From the NCBI GenBank assembly GCA_963785035.1, contig CAWATG010000005.1:434001-498000 (forward strand): a DNA stretch of 64,000 nucleotides, given 5' to 3'. Positions 43,400 through 51,459 of this stretch are shown piece after piece. A model generated the notes under the pieces. The model ran no database searches. It was not told where the DNA came from and worked only from the letters and a program-made list of their open reading frames with translations. The number at the start of each line of letters is the position of its first letter. Within the stretch, counting starts at the first letter, position 1. A program made the position numbers and the translations under genes. The stretch comes from CAWATG01 sp963785035 (GTDB lineage Bacteria; Actinomycetota; Acidimicrobiia; IMCC26256; CAWATG01).

Positions 43400-44427
43400 T
43401 ACAGCGCCACCTTCAGGACGCCGGTGGCAACGATGTTGACGAGGGCCACCGGGATAAGGAACTTCCATGCCAACGACTGCAGTTGGTCTTCACGCAATCT
43501 CGGGTACGTGAAACGCGCCCAGAACATGAGAAAGGCGATGAGCATCAACTTTGCGAACAAGACAATCGGCCCGACGACATTCATCATCCCATTCGAAAGG
43601 TCGACCCATGGGAGCGACCACCCACCCATGAACAAGGTGGCGCCGAGCGCAGCGAAGGCAAAGGCCGTCCCGAACTCACCGATGAAGAAAAAGAGGAAAC
43701 GAAATCCGGTGTATTCGACCATGTAACCGGCGACGAGCTCGCTCTCGGCGACCGGCATGTCGAACGGGGTCTGGGTCAGCTCAGCCTGTGCTGCCACCAT
43801 GAAAATCATGAATCCAACGAACTGGGTGAGGATGTAGGGGTTGCCGATTCCGTCCCACCCGAAGATCTCTCCCTGACCCTGAGCAGCAACGATCCCTTGC
43901 AGGCTCATCGTCCCGGCCTGGACGACAACACCGACGACGGCAAGCAACAGCGGCAGTTCATAGGCGATGAGCTGTGCAGCCGCGCGTAATGCGCCCAGCA
44001 AGGCGAATTTGTTGGCGCTTGCCCAGCCGGCCATCAGCACACCGATGACCGACAAGCTCGAAACGGCAAGTGCATAGAAGACACCGACGTCGAGATCGCT
44101 GACCGACACCTTCGGCCCGGCTGGCAAGACGACGAAGATCAGGAACGTCGAAATGACGACGATGACCGGCGCCATCGCAAACACCCGGCGATCTGCGTCC
44201 GCGGGGGTGATGTCCTCCTTCTGGATGAACTTCAGGCCGTCGAACACCAGTTGCAGTGTTCCGTGCGGACCAGCTTCCATCGGACCCAGCCGGCTTTGCA
44301 TGTGGCTCATCATCTTGAGCAGAAAGACATAGCCCAGTACCAGCGCGGCCGTCGGAACGATCAACAGGATCACGAGGGTCTTGATCCCGAGGGTCCACCC
44401 CCATCCGATGTCAACCGCCAAGCTCAT
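43399..44427 (-). CDS. nuoH: Complex I membrane subunit H, set 1
   Basis: NuoH forms the heel of complex I and part of the quinone chamber. The 342-residue product has eight or more transmembrane helices. Conserved pieces are MQSRLGPMEAGPHGTLQLV, DLDVGVFYALAVSSLSVIGV, LTQTPFDMPVAESELVAGY, EYTGFRFLFFFIGEF and RFTYPRLREDQLQSLAWK. It overlaps nuoD1 by 4 nt. Confidence 0.95.
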   Translation of the reverse strand: MSLAVDIGWGWTLGIKTLVILLIVPTAALVLGYVFLLKMMSHMQSRLGPMEAGPHGTLQLVFDGLKFIQKEDITPADADRRVFAMAPVIVVISTFLIFVVLPAGPKVSVSDLDVGVFYALAVSSLSVIGVLMAGWASANKFALLGALRAAAQLIAYELPLLLAVVGVVVQAGTMSLQGIVAAQGQGEIFGWDGIGNPYILTQFVGFMIFMVAAQAELTQTPFDMPVAESELVAGYMVEYTGFRFLFFFIGEFGTAFAFAALGATLFMGGWSLPWVDLSNGMMNVVGPIVLFAKLMLIAFLMFWARFTYPRLREDQLQSLAWKFLIPVALVNIVATGVLKVAL

Positions 44428-45614
44428 CGGTCGATGTCTCCCAGGATGAAATACAGGCTGGCCAGGATCGTCACGACGTCAGGTACGTACACGCCCCGGA
44501 GAAGCCAGGGCAAGATCGAAACATTGCTGAACGACGCCGAACGAATCTTGACGCGGAAGGGGCCTGTCGCGCCCTTCGAGATGACGTAGTAGCCCATCTG
44601 ACCCAGCGGGTTTTCCGTCTCGACCCATGCTTCGCCTTCGGGCACCTTGATGATTCGAGGCACCTTGGCCATCAACGGGCCGCTCGGCAGGCGCTCCAAC
44701 ATCTGCAGAACCATGAGGCACGACTCGCGCGTTTCCTGGAGCCGGACCCAATAGCGAGCGTAGGAATCGCCGTCGGGGTGGGTCCAGACCTTGAAGTCCA
44801 GATCGGAATACGCGAGGTAGGGCGAGCCGTCGCGTCGAAGGTCCCAGTCGACCCCTGATGCGCGCAGATTCGCTCCTGACACCCCGTAAGCAGCGCCGAG
44901 GGCGCCGGGGATGATCCCAACCGAGCGAGTTCGAGCCTGGAAGATCTCGTTGCCCAGCACGAGGTCCTCGAACATGTCGCAACCCTCGAGGATCTTCTTC
45001 ATCACCTGTTTCGTCTCGGCCATCCAGCCCCACGGCAGGTCCTCTTTGACGCCACCGATCCGGTTGAAGTTCGGGTGGAACCGACCACCGGTGACCGCTT
45101 CGATCAGGTTGAGGACAAGCTCGCGGTCACGGAATCCGTAGAAGGCCGGTGTGATGGCGCCAACCTGCAGCGCCATCTCGCCGAGGAACAGGTAGATGGT
45201 GGCAACCCGGCTCAGCTCGGTGAGGATCGTCCGAATGTACCGGGAACGCTGCGGCGCTTCGATGCCCATGAGGCGCTCGGCCGCCTCGATGAAGGGGACC
45301 TCGTTCGCGAAGCTCGACAGCCAGTCGATGCGGTTGATCAGCGTGGTGATCTGCGGGTAGGTCCGGAATTCGGCGAGTTTCTCGTACCCGCGGTGCATAT
45401 AACCGATGGCAGGGTCCGCGGAGATCACGCGCTCGCCGTCGAGGCGCACGACGAGACGAAGCGTTCCGTGGGTTGCCGGATGCTGAGGCCCCAGGTTCAG
45501 AATCATGTCGCCGGAGTCGAGTTCGACGTTCAGTTGCGAATCCGCGAGAAGACCCTGCGCGGAAACCGATTCGCGCAGCTCGGCGAGGAGGGCGGCGTTC
45601 GGGTCCGGCGTCAT
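44424..45614 (-). CDS. nuoD: Complex I 49-kDa-type subunit D, set 1
   Basis: NuoD forms the quinone-binding pocket next to cluster N2. The 396-residue product has ILNLGPQHPATHGTLRLVVR (quinone-site His), the GYMHRGYEKLAE helix, and the C-terminal GVYVPDVVTILASLYFILGDIDR. The Arg of HGTLR is probably the one methylated by NDUFAF7 in mitochondria. It is not fused to NuoC; its ATG overlaps the nuoC1 stop. Confidence 0.95.
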   Translation of the reverse strand: MTPDPNAALLAELRESVSAQGLLADSQLNVELDSGDMILNLGPQHPATHGTLRLVVRLDGERVISADPAIGYMHRGYEKLAEFRTYPQITTLINRIDWLSSFANEVPFIEAAERLMGIEAPQRSRYIRTILTELSRVATIYLFLGEMALQVGAITPAFYGFRDRELVLNLIEAVTGGRFHPNFNRIGGVKEDLPWGWMAETKQVMKKILEGCDMFEDLVLGNEIFQARTRSVGIIPGALGAAYGVSGANLRASGVDWDLRRDGSPYLAYSDLDFKVWTHPDGDSYARYWVRLQETRESCLMVLQMLERLPSGPLMAKVPRIIKVPEGEAWVETENPLGQMGYYVISKGATGPFRVKIRSASFSNVSILPWLLRGVYVPDVVTILASLYFILGDIDR

Positions 45615-46273
45615 TCACTCTCCCCTTCCGAGTCGTCGTCATCGGCGCCCGGCATGCCTTCGACGTCGACCAGACCCGGCCACGGCTTCACGACGCGGGC
45701 CAGGAGCGGGAAGTCCTTACGCAACGGGTGACCTTCGAACTCCGATGGTAAAAGAAGTTTGCGCATTCCGGAGCGACCGACGAAATCGAAGCCGAACATT
45801 TCCGAACACTCTCGCTCGTGCCAGTCTGCACCGGGGTAGACCTCCACAAGCGACTCCACGACGGGGGTGGCCTCGTCGACATCGGCTTTCAAGACAACGC
45901 CGTGGTGCCTCGACGTCGACTGCACGTAGGCAAAGACCTGGAAACGCCCCGCAGACCCTGCCGCACCGAATGTCATCTCTGTGGGTTGTACGGGAGCGGA
46001 CGTGTCGCTCGCGGCGTCGGCGCCGCCTTCCTTCGGCGCCGGCATCCAGTCGATACCCGAAACGAACGAGAAGAAGTCACAGGACAGCGCGTCGCGCGCG
46101 ACCCGGGCCGCGAGCGCCCACGCGTCGGGACGCACGCGTACCACGGCGACGCCGAACGACGCGGCGGTCTCGACGATCGCGTCGCCGAGCTCGGCGTCGA
46201 GCCGGGCCAGAATCTCCGCAACCACGGAATCGTTCGGCGGAGCATCGGGCTCCGTACCAGCAAGGTCAGTCAA
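45611..46273 (-). CDS. nuoC: Complex I 30-kDa-type subunit C, set 1
   Basis: NuoC is a peripheral-arm subunit that pairs with NuoD. The C-terminal half is classic: SLVEVYPGADWHERECSEMF, then GFDF and EGHPLRKDFPLLARV. The likely start is TTG 46273, overlapping the nuoB1 stop, giving about 220 residues. A 20-residue insertion (KEGGADAASDTSAPVQPTEM) interrupts the N-terminal domain. The tail is acidic. Confidence 0.9.
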   Translation of the reverse strand: MTDLAGTEPDAPPNDSVVAEILARLDAELGDAIVETAASFGVAVVRVRPDAWALAARVARDALSCDFFSFVSGIDWMPAPKEGGADAASDTSAPVQPTEMTFGAAGSAGRFQVFAYVQSTSRHHGVVLKADVDEATPVVESLVEVYPGADWHERECSEMFGFDFVGRSGMRKLLLPSEFEGHPLRKDFPLLARVVKPWPGLVDVEGMPGADDDDSEGESE

Positions 46274-46793
46274 CGACAATCGGCTCCCCGCGCCAACGCT
46301 GGGCAAGTTGATCGTTTCCGAGCCCCTCGTTCTGGATGCGCTGTTGCAACAGGACGACCGCCTGGAGAAGGGCCTCGGGTCGAGGTGGGCAGCCCGGCAC
46401 ATACACGTCGACGGGCAGGATCTGATCGACGCCCTTGGTAACCGAATACGAGTCCCAGTACGGACCTCCACAATTCGCGCACGACCCCATGGAGATGACG
46501 TACTTCGGGTCGGGCATCTGGTCATACAGACGTTTGATCGCCGGCAACATCTTGTCGGTCACCGTTCCGGAGATGACGACCAGGTCAGCCTGCCGTGGGC
46601 TGGCAGGAAACGGGATCACGCCGAGCCGCATCATGTCGTAGCGCGGACTCGCCAATGCCGCCCCCATCTCGATGGCACAACAGGCGAGGCCCCATTGGAA
46701 CATCCAGAGGGAATACTTGCGGCTGTAGTTGAGCAACCAGTTGAGCCCTTGAAGGGGACCCTTCGACAGCTTGCCGCTCTCGATCAAGCCCAC
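46266..46793 (-). CDS. nuoB: Complex I N2-cluster subunit B, set 1
   Basis: NuoB binds [4Fe-4S] cluster N2, the last in the chain. GTG 46793 overlaps the nuoA1 end and gives 175 residues. The ligands are visible: GLACCAIEM (two adjacent Cys), MGSCANCGG and VPGCPPRPEAL. The CANC motif has an extra cysteine compared with NuoB2 (MGVCASSGG). The start has AAAGGG upstream. Confidence 0.93.
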   Translation of the reverse strand: MGLIESGKLSKGPLQGLNWLLNYSRKYSLWMFQWGLACCAIEMGAALASPRYDMMRLGVIPFPASPRQADLVVISGTVTDKMLPAIKRLYDQMPDPKYVISMGSCANCGGPYWDSYSVTKGVDQILPVDVYVPGCPPRPEALLQAVVLLQQRIQNEGLGNDQLAQRWRGEPIVVD

Positions 46794-47236
46794 CGGAGGA
46801 CGCCCTTTCTCCAGGCATACAACAGGCCGATGGACAAGATAACGATAAACACAACCATCTCGACCAGGCCAAACACACCGAGTCCTTCCATCACGACCTT
46901 TGAACCACCAACCATCACAGAACGATCGTCGAGGTTCGTCGCCCATGGAAAGATGAAGACGGCCTCCACGTCGAAGATGACGAAGAGGAGCCCGTAGATG
47001 TAGTAACGAACGTTCGCCTGACCGAAGCCACTCACGGGATCCGAGCCCGCTTCGTATGCGATGTACTTCTGTGCCTGCGGACGGTTCGGCCGCAGGAGGC
47101 GACCCGCCCCCAGCATCGCTGCCACCATGAGGACCGCCGCAATCGTGAAGGCGGCGACGGCGACATACTGGTGGTAGTAGTCAGATGTTGCGGAAGCCAC
47201 AACGGGCACCACAGGCTGCGACTGCAACATCGTCAC
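46784..47236 (-). CDS. nuoA: Complex I membrane subunit A, set 1
   Basis: A 150-residue subunit with three transmembrane helices and the loop between TM1 and TM2 (YEAGSDPVSGFGQANVRYYI), followed by FVIFDVEAVFIFPWA. GTG 47236 has GGGAGGG 7 nt upstream; an ATG two codons later is possible. It is the first gene of the eleven-gene set. Confidence 0.94.
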   Translation of the reverse strand: MTMLQSQPVVPVVASATSDYYHQYVAVAAFTIAAVLMVAAMLGAGRLLRPNRPQAQKYIAYEAGSDPVSGFGQANVRYYIYGLLFVIFDVEAVFIFPWATNLDDRSVMVGGSKVVMEGLGVFGLVEMVVFIVILSIGLLYAWRKGVLRWA

Positions 47237-47276
47237 GCGCGAACCCTCCCGGCCTGATTCCCGAAATTACCGGCGG

Positions 47277-47282
47277 AGTATA
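47277..47282 (-). promoter_or_regulatory. Possible -10 element upstream of nuoA1
   Basis: TATACT lies 40 nt before the nuoA1 GTG, on the minus strand, in the 183-nt divergent gap with the patatin gene. No good -35 is seen at 16-18 nt. A GTCGG...CCGAC inverted repeat lies just upstream. Confidence 0.3.
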
Positions 47283-47419
47283 CGTCGGCGCGTTTTTCCG
47301 ACGGCGAACTGTGTCCACAGGTGAACCCGTGGCCAGCGAGAGGCCGGTCAAGCGCCATCCGGGACAAAACCCATAACTTGATTGCTTTCGTGCCGATACA
47401 CACAGGGAAAGGATTGACC

Positions 47420-48316
47420 ATGCGCACGAACCCCGACCGCCAAGGCAACCCGGCCAAGGATCCACCGCGCACGGCCTTCGTCCTTTCGGGCGGAGGGAAC
47501 CAGGGCGTATCGCAGGTCGGCATGCTCCGAGGGCTGATCGAGCGCGGCATCGTTCCTGATGTCGTCGTGGGAACATCGGCTGGCGCCCTCAATGGCGCCG
47601 CAATCGCGGCCAAACCTTCGATGGAAAACCTGGACCGACTCCAAGAGGTTTGGACCCAACTGGAATCCCACCACGTCTTCCCGGGAGGCAGGCTTGCCCG
47701 GACGTGGAACATCATCCGCCGCGACACCCATCTGTTCCGGAGCGACGGTCTGGCCGACCTCATCGAGAGGGCCCTGCCCGTCGAGCGCTTCGACGAGCTC
47801 GAGGTGCCGCTGCGGGTCGTCGCCGCAGACACCGATACCGGCGAAGAGGTCATCTTCGCTCACGGTCTGCTCAAACCCGCCTTGTTGGCCAGCGCAGCGC
47901 TCCCTGGCGTCTACCCGCTGGTGCATTACGACAATCGCCAACTGATGGATGGCGCTGTCGTGAACACGGTTCCGCTTTGGCACGCGCTTTCAGGCCCGGT
48001 CGAGCGCGTCTACGTGTGCAACGTCTCAGGCGCCGTGACCGACCGACCTGCCCGATCGCCGCTCGATGTGGTGCTGCGTGCATTTGCCATCTCGCGTAAC
48101 CAACGCTTCGAACTCGAACTACGCCACGTTGATCCAAGCGTTGAAGTCATCGTCCTGCCCCGTCCGATCGACGCGCGCGATGTCTTCGATTTCAGTGGTG
48201 CTGCTGAGCTCATCGAGGACGCACACCGCCTCACGAGTCGCGCTCTCGACTTGGCAACCGACGCCGTCACACGCCGCTATCGGCGGCGCTGGTTCCGCCG
48301 CCCTGATGTCGCCTGA
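47420..48316 (+). CDS. Patatin-like phospholipase
   Basis: A patatin-fold serine hydrolase of 298 residues. The oxyanion loop is LSGGGNQGVSQVGML, the nucleophile elbow is GTSAG, and the catalytic Asp is in LMDGAVVNTVPL (DGA/G motif). ATG 47420 has AAAGG 7 nt upstream. No signal peptide is visible. The protein probably hydrolyses acyl esters of lipids; the substrate is unknown. It is the only plus-strand gene between the two nuo operons, divergent from nuo1 and convergent with nuo2. Confidence 0.9.
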   Translation: MRTNPDRQGNPAKDPPRTAFVLSGGGNQGVSQVGMLRGLIERGIVPDVVVGTSAGALNGAAIAAKPSMENLDRLQEVWTQLESHHVFPGGRLARTWNIIRRDTHLFRSDGLADLIERALPVERFDELEVPLRVVAADTDTGEEVIFAHGLLKPALLASAALPGVYPLVHYDNRQLMDGAVVNTVPLWHALSGPVERVYVCNVSGAVTDRPARSPLDVVLRAFAISRNQRFELELRHVDPSVEVIVLPRPIDARDVFDFSGAAELIEDAHRLTSRALDLATDAVTRRYRRRWFRRPDVA

Positions 48317-48358
48317 ACAACCAAAGGTTTGGGCAAATCTGTCGCCGTAGTTCCGCCA

Positions 48359-49882
48359 CTATCCGAACAACAACGTTGCGTCACGCGCCCAGTCGAGAAC
48401 GCTGCCAGGCAATACGCCGAGGAGCAACGTCGCGATGACAGCCACGCCCAGCACAAGGCCGCTCGCGGCGTCAACACTGTGCGGCAATGGGTCGGACCCG
48501 TCGGCCGGCTCCGTCATGAACATGAGCACCACGACCCGCAGGTAGAAGAACATCGCGATCACCGCCGAGAGCACGCCAACGAGCAACATCGCATACTGGC
48601 GCGATGCTGCTGCCGCAGCGAAAATGTTCAGCTTCGCGACGAACCCTCCCGTGAGCGGGACGCCTGCCTGGGCGAGCAAGAAGAACGCCAGCATGCCGGC
48701 GAGCACCGGAGAACGTCCTGAGAGCCCTTGGTAGTCACGCAGGGAGTGTTGACGATCCCCCCGGCGGCTGACCACCGTAACGACACCAAATGCGCCCACA
48801 GCCATGACCGCATAGGTCAGCAGGTAGAACAATGAGGCCGCCACACCACGAGCCGTCGTCGCCTCCAGCCCGATGAGCACATAGCCGGCGTGTGCGATCG
48901 ACGAATACGCCAGCATCCGCTTGATGTCATCCTGAAGCAGCGCCGCGATGCTTCCGAGGAGCAACGACAGGGTCGCCAGCACCAGAATCACGGGTCGCCA
49001 CTCGAGTCGGTACAGACCGAACCCACTCACCAAGACCCGCACCAACGCTGCGAAGCCCGCTGCTTTGGTGGCAGCCGCCATGAACGTCGTGATCGGCGTT
49101 GGAGCGCCCTGGTACACATCGGGCGTCCACATGTGGAACGGCACGGCTGCGACCTTGAATCCGAGGCCGACGATGAGTAACGCGATGCCCACGAGCAGGG
49201 ACCCCTGGTCGAACATGCTCGTTGTGGCCAGGTGGCCGGCGATGCTGGCCTGTGTCGCGTTGCCGACGAGCCGGGTGGCACCCGTTGCCCCATAGATCAA
49301 GGCGATGCCGTAGAGAAGCACTGCGGATGCGAACGCACCGAGCAGGAAATACTTCAGTCCAGCTTCGGAGGAAGCGACCCTTCGCCGATCGAACGCTGTG
49401 AGCACATAGAGCGGGATGGAGAGGACTTCGAGCGCAACGAACACGACAACAAGGTCGTTCGCGGCGGTTATTGCCACCATTCCAGCGGCCGAGAGCAACA
49501 GCAAGGCAAGGTATTCGGGCGCCTCCAGACCTTCGCGGCGTAGGTAGGTGATCGACAAGAGCACAGCGGCAAGCGCGCTGCCGAGCACCACAGCAGCCAG
49601 AAAGACCCGAAAGCCGTCGATCGCGACCATCGCATTGAGCGCCGCGTACTTGCCCTCGTCGCCGATCACGTTCCACTGCACCGCGAGAAAGGCACCGCCG
49701 CCAGCCAGACCCGCAATGGCGGTCATCACCGACATCGGAAACACGGCCGGCGAGTTTCGAAGCACCGACCGGATCATGATGATCAGCAGCGCAGCCGCGC
49801 CGAGAGCGATCTCCGGAGCGAACGCCAGGACGTCGACGTGAGGAGTCACCACGCGCTGGACGATCGTATCGACGGCGATCAC
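48359..49882 (-). CDS. nuoN: Complex I proton-pumping subunit N, set 2
   Basis: A 507-residue antiporter-like membrane subunit. GTG 49882 overlaps the nuoM2 stop (GTGA) and has AAGGAG 5 nt upstream. Motifs: AANDLVVVFVALEVLSIPLY, KYFLLGAFASAVLLYGIALI, KVAAVPFHMWTPDVYQGAPT and KRMLAYSSIAHAGYVL. It is the last gene of the fourteen-gene set. Confidence 0.95.
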   Translation of the reverse strand: MIAVDTIVQRVVTPHVDVLAFAPEIALGAAALLIIMIRSVLRNSPAVFPMSVMTAIAGLAGGGAFLAVQWNVIGDEGKYAALNAMVAIDGFRVFLAAVVLGSALAAVLLSITYLRREGLEAPEYLALLLLSAAGMVAITAANDLVVVFVALEVLSIPLYVLTAFDRRRVASSEAGLKYFLLGAFASAVLLYGIALIYGATGATRLVGNATQASIAGHLATTSMFDQGSLLVGIALLIVGLGFKVAAVPFHMWTPDVYQGAPTPITTFMAAATKAAGFAALVRVLVSGFGLYRLEWRPVILVLATLSLLLGSIAALLQDDIKRMLAYSSIAHAGYVLIGLEATTARGVAASLFYLLTYAVMAVGAFGVVTVVSRRGDRQHSLRDYQGLSGRSPVLAGMLAFFLLAQAGVPLTGGFVAKLNIFAAAAASRQYAMLLVGVLSAVIAMFFYLRVVVLMFMTEPADGSDPLPHSVDAASGLVLGVAVIATLLLGVLPGSVLDWARDATLLFG

Positions 49883-51459
49883 CGAGACTCCTTCTTGCTC
49901 GAGCAATCACCGGCAGTGGATCCCAGCGCTGCCTTTGGTTGCTGGTAGTCGCTCTTCTGCTCGACGTGGCAGATCAGCGACTTCACACTCGGTTCGATCC
50001 GATCCAGGACCGGCGTGGGATACACGCCGAGGAAGAGACTCATGCCGAGAAGCGGCACCACGCAGCACAACTCCCGAAAGCTCAGATCATCGAGTCCCCG
50101 GTTCGCTTCCGACGGCTCACCCGTGAACGCACGCTGGAACGCCCACAGCAGATACACCGACGCGAGGATCACCCCAAGCGCGCCCACGATCGCGTAGGGC
50201 CTATGTGAGAGGAAGGTTCCGAGCAGAGCGAGGAACTCGCCGACGAATCCGGACAGGCCTGGCAGTCCGATCGACGCGAACATTGCGATCACGAACATCC
50301 CACCCAGGACGGGAACCGATTTCCACAAACCGGAGAAGTCGTCGATCTCACGCGTGTGTCTGCGCTCGTAGAGGACTCCGACGAGGAGGAACAGCGCACC
50401 GGTCGTCAGACCATGGCTGATCATGGTGAAGACGGCGCCGTCGAGACCCTGCACGGTCAGTGCAAACGTTCCAAGGACCACAAACCCGAGGTGCGCCACG
50501 GACGAGTACGCGACAAGGCGCTTCAAGTCGGTCTGCATCGTCGCAGCCACTGCGCCGTAGATGATCCCAATCGTCGCAAGCACCATCAGCAGTGGGGCGA
50601 AGCTGACCGCCGCACTCGGGAACAACGCAAGGGAGAAGCGAAGAAAACCGTAGGTCCCCATCTTGAGCATCACGCCCGCCAAAATGACCGAACCTGCGGT
50701 CGGCGCCTCCGTGTGCGCGTCGGGCAGCCACGTGTGGAGAGGGAAGAGCGGAACCTTCACGGCGAACGCTGCGAAAAATGCCATGAACAGCCACTTCGCC
50801 GTCGCCGGGTCGAGACCTTCGGGAGCCCAACCGACGAGCGTCCGCAGGTCGAAGGTCAGCTCGCCGGTCTTGGCCTGGTACAGAAATGCCAACCCGAGCA
50901 ACCCGGCAAAAAGGAACGCCGAGCCCGCCATGGTGAAGATGAAGAACTTCAGTGCTGCATAGATGCGCCGACCATGGCCCCACCCGCCGATGATGAAGTA
51001 CATGGGCACGAGAACCAGCTCGAAGAAGACGAAGAACAGCACGATGTCGAGAGCAAGAAACACTCCCATGACCGCGCCTTCGAGAACGAGAAGCCACACC
51101 GTGAACGACTTGACGCGTTCGCCGAGATTCGCGGAGGCCAGCATCCCGATCGGGAACAGCACCGCAGTGAGCACGACCATGAACAGACTGATGCCATCGA
51201 CACCAACCGTGTAGCTGATACCCAAACCCTTGATCCACTGGTGCGTTTCGGTGAACTGATAGTCGGCGTTTGCGCGTTCGAAGTTCCACAGGAGGTACCC
51301 GGCGAACCCAGTCGTCGCAGTGGCAAAGACGTACCCGACAACGCGTGCGTATTCAGGCCGGTGCGCCGGTACAAGTGCAGCGATGAGCGCCCCAGCCAAT
51401 GGAACCAAGATCAGGAATGTCAACACGGGAAAATCCGATGCCGCGACTGCCTCGTGCAT
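49879..51459 (-). CDS. nuoM: Complex I proton-pumping subunit M, set 2
   Basis: A 526-residue antiporter-like subunit. ATG 51459 (MHEAVAASDFPVLTFLI) overlaps the nuoL2 stop (TGATG); a longer frame is nuoL2 out of frame. Motifs: YTVGVDGISLFMVVLTA, FFVFFELVLVPMYFIIGGWG, KVPLFPLHTWLPDAHTEAPT and KRLVAYSSVAHLGFVVLG. It has a hydrophilic C-terminal tail of about 40 residues. Confidence 0.95.
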   Translation of the reverse strand: MHEAVAASDFPVLTFLILVPLAGALIAALVPAHRPEYARVVGYVFATATTGFAGYLLWNFERANADYQFTETHQWIKGLGISYTVGVDGISLFMVVLTAVLFPIGMLASANLGERVKSFTVWLLVLEGAVMGVFLALDIVLFFVFFELVLVPMYFIIGGWGHGRRIYAALKFFIFTMAGSAFLFAGLLGLAFLYQAKTGELTFDLRTLVGWAPEGLDPATAKWLFMAFFAAFAVKVPLFPLHTWLPDAHTEAPTAGSVILAGVMLKMGTYGFLRFSLALFPSAAVSFAPLLMVLATIGIIYGAVAATMQTDLKRLVAYSSVAHLGFVVLGTFALTVQGLDGAVFTMISHGLTTGALFLLVGVLYERRHTREIDDFSGLWKSVPVLGGMFVIAMFASIGLPGLSGFVGEFLALLGTFLSHRPYAIVGALGVILASVYLLWAFQRAFTGEPSEANRGLDDLSFRELCCVVPLLGMSLFLGVYPTPVLDRIEPSVKSLICHVEQKSDYQQPKAALGSTAGDCSSKKESR

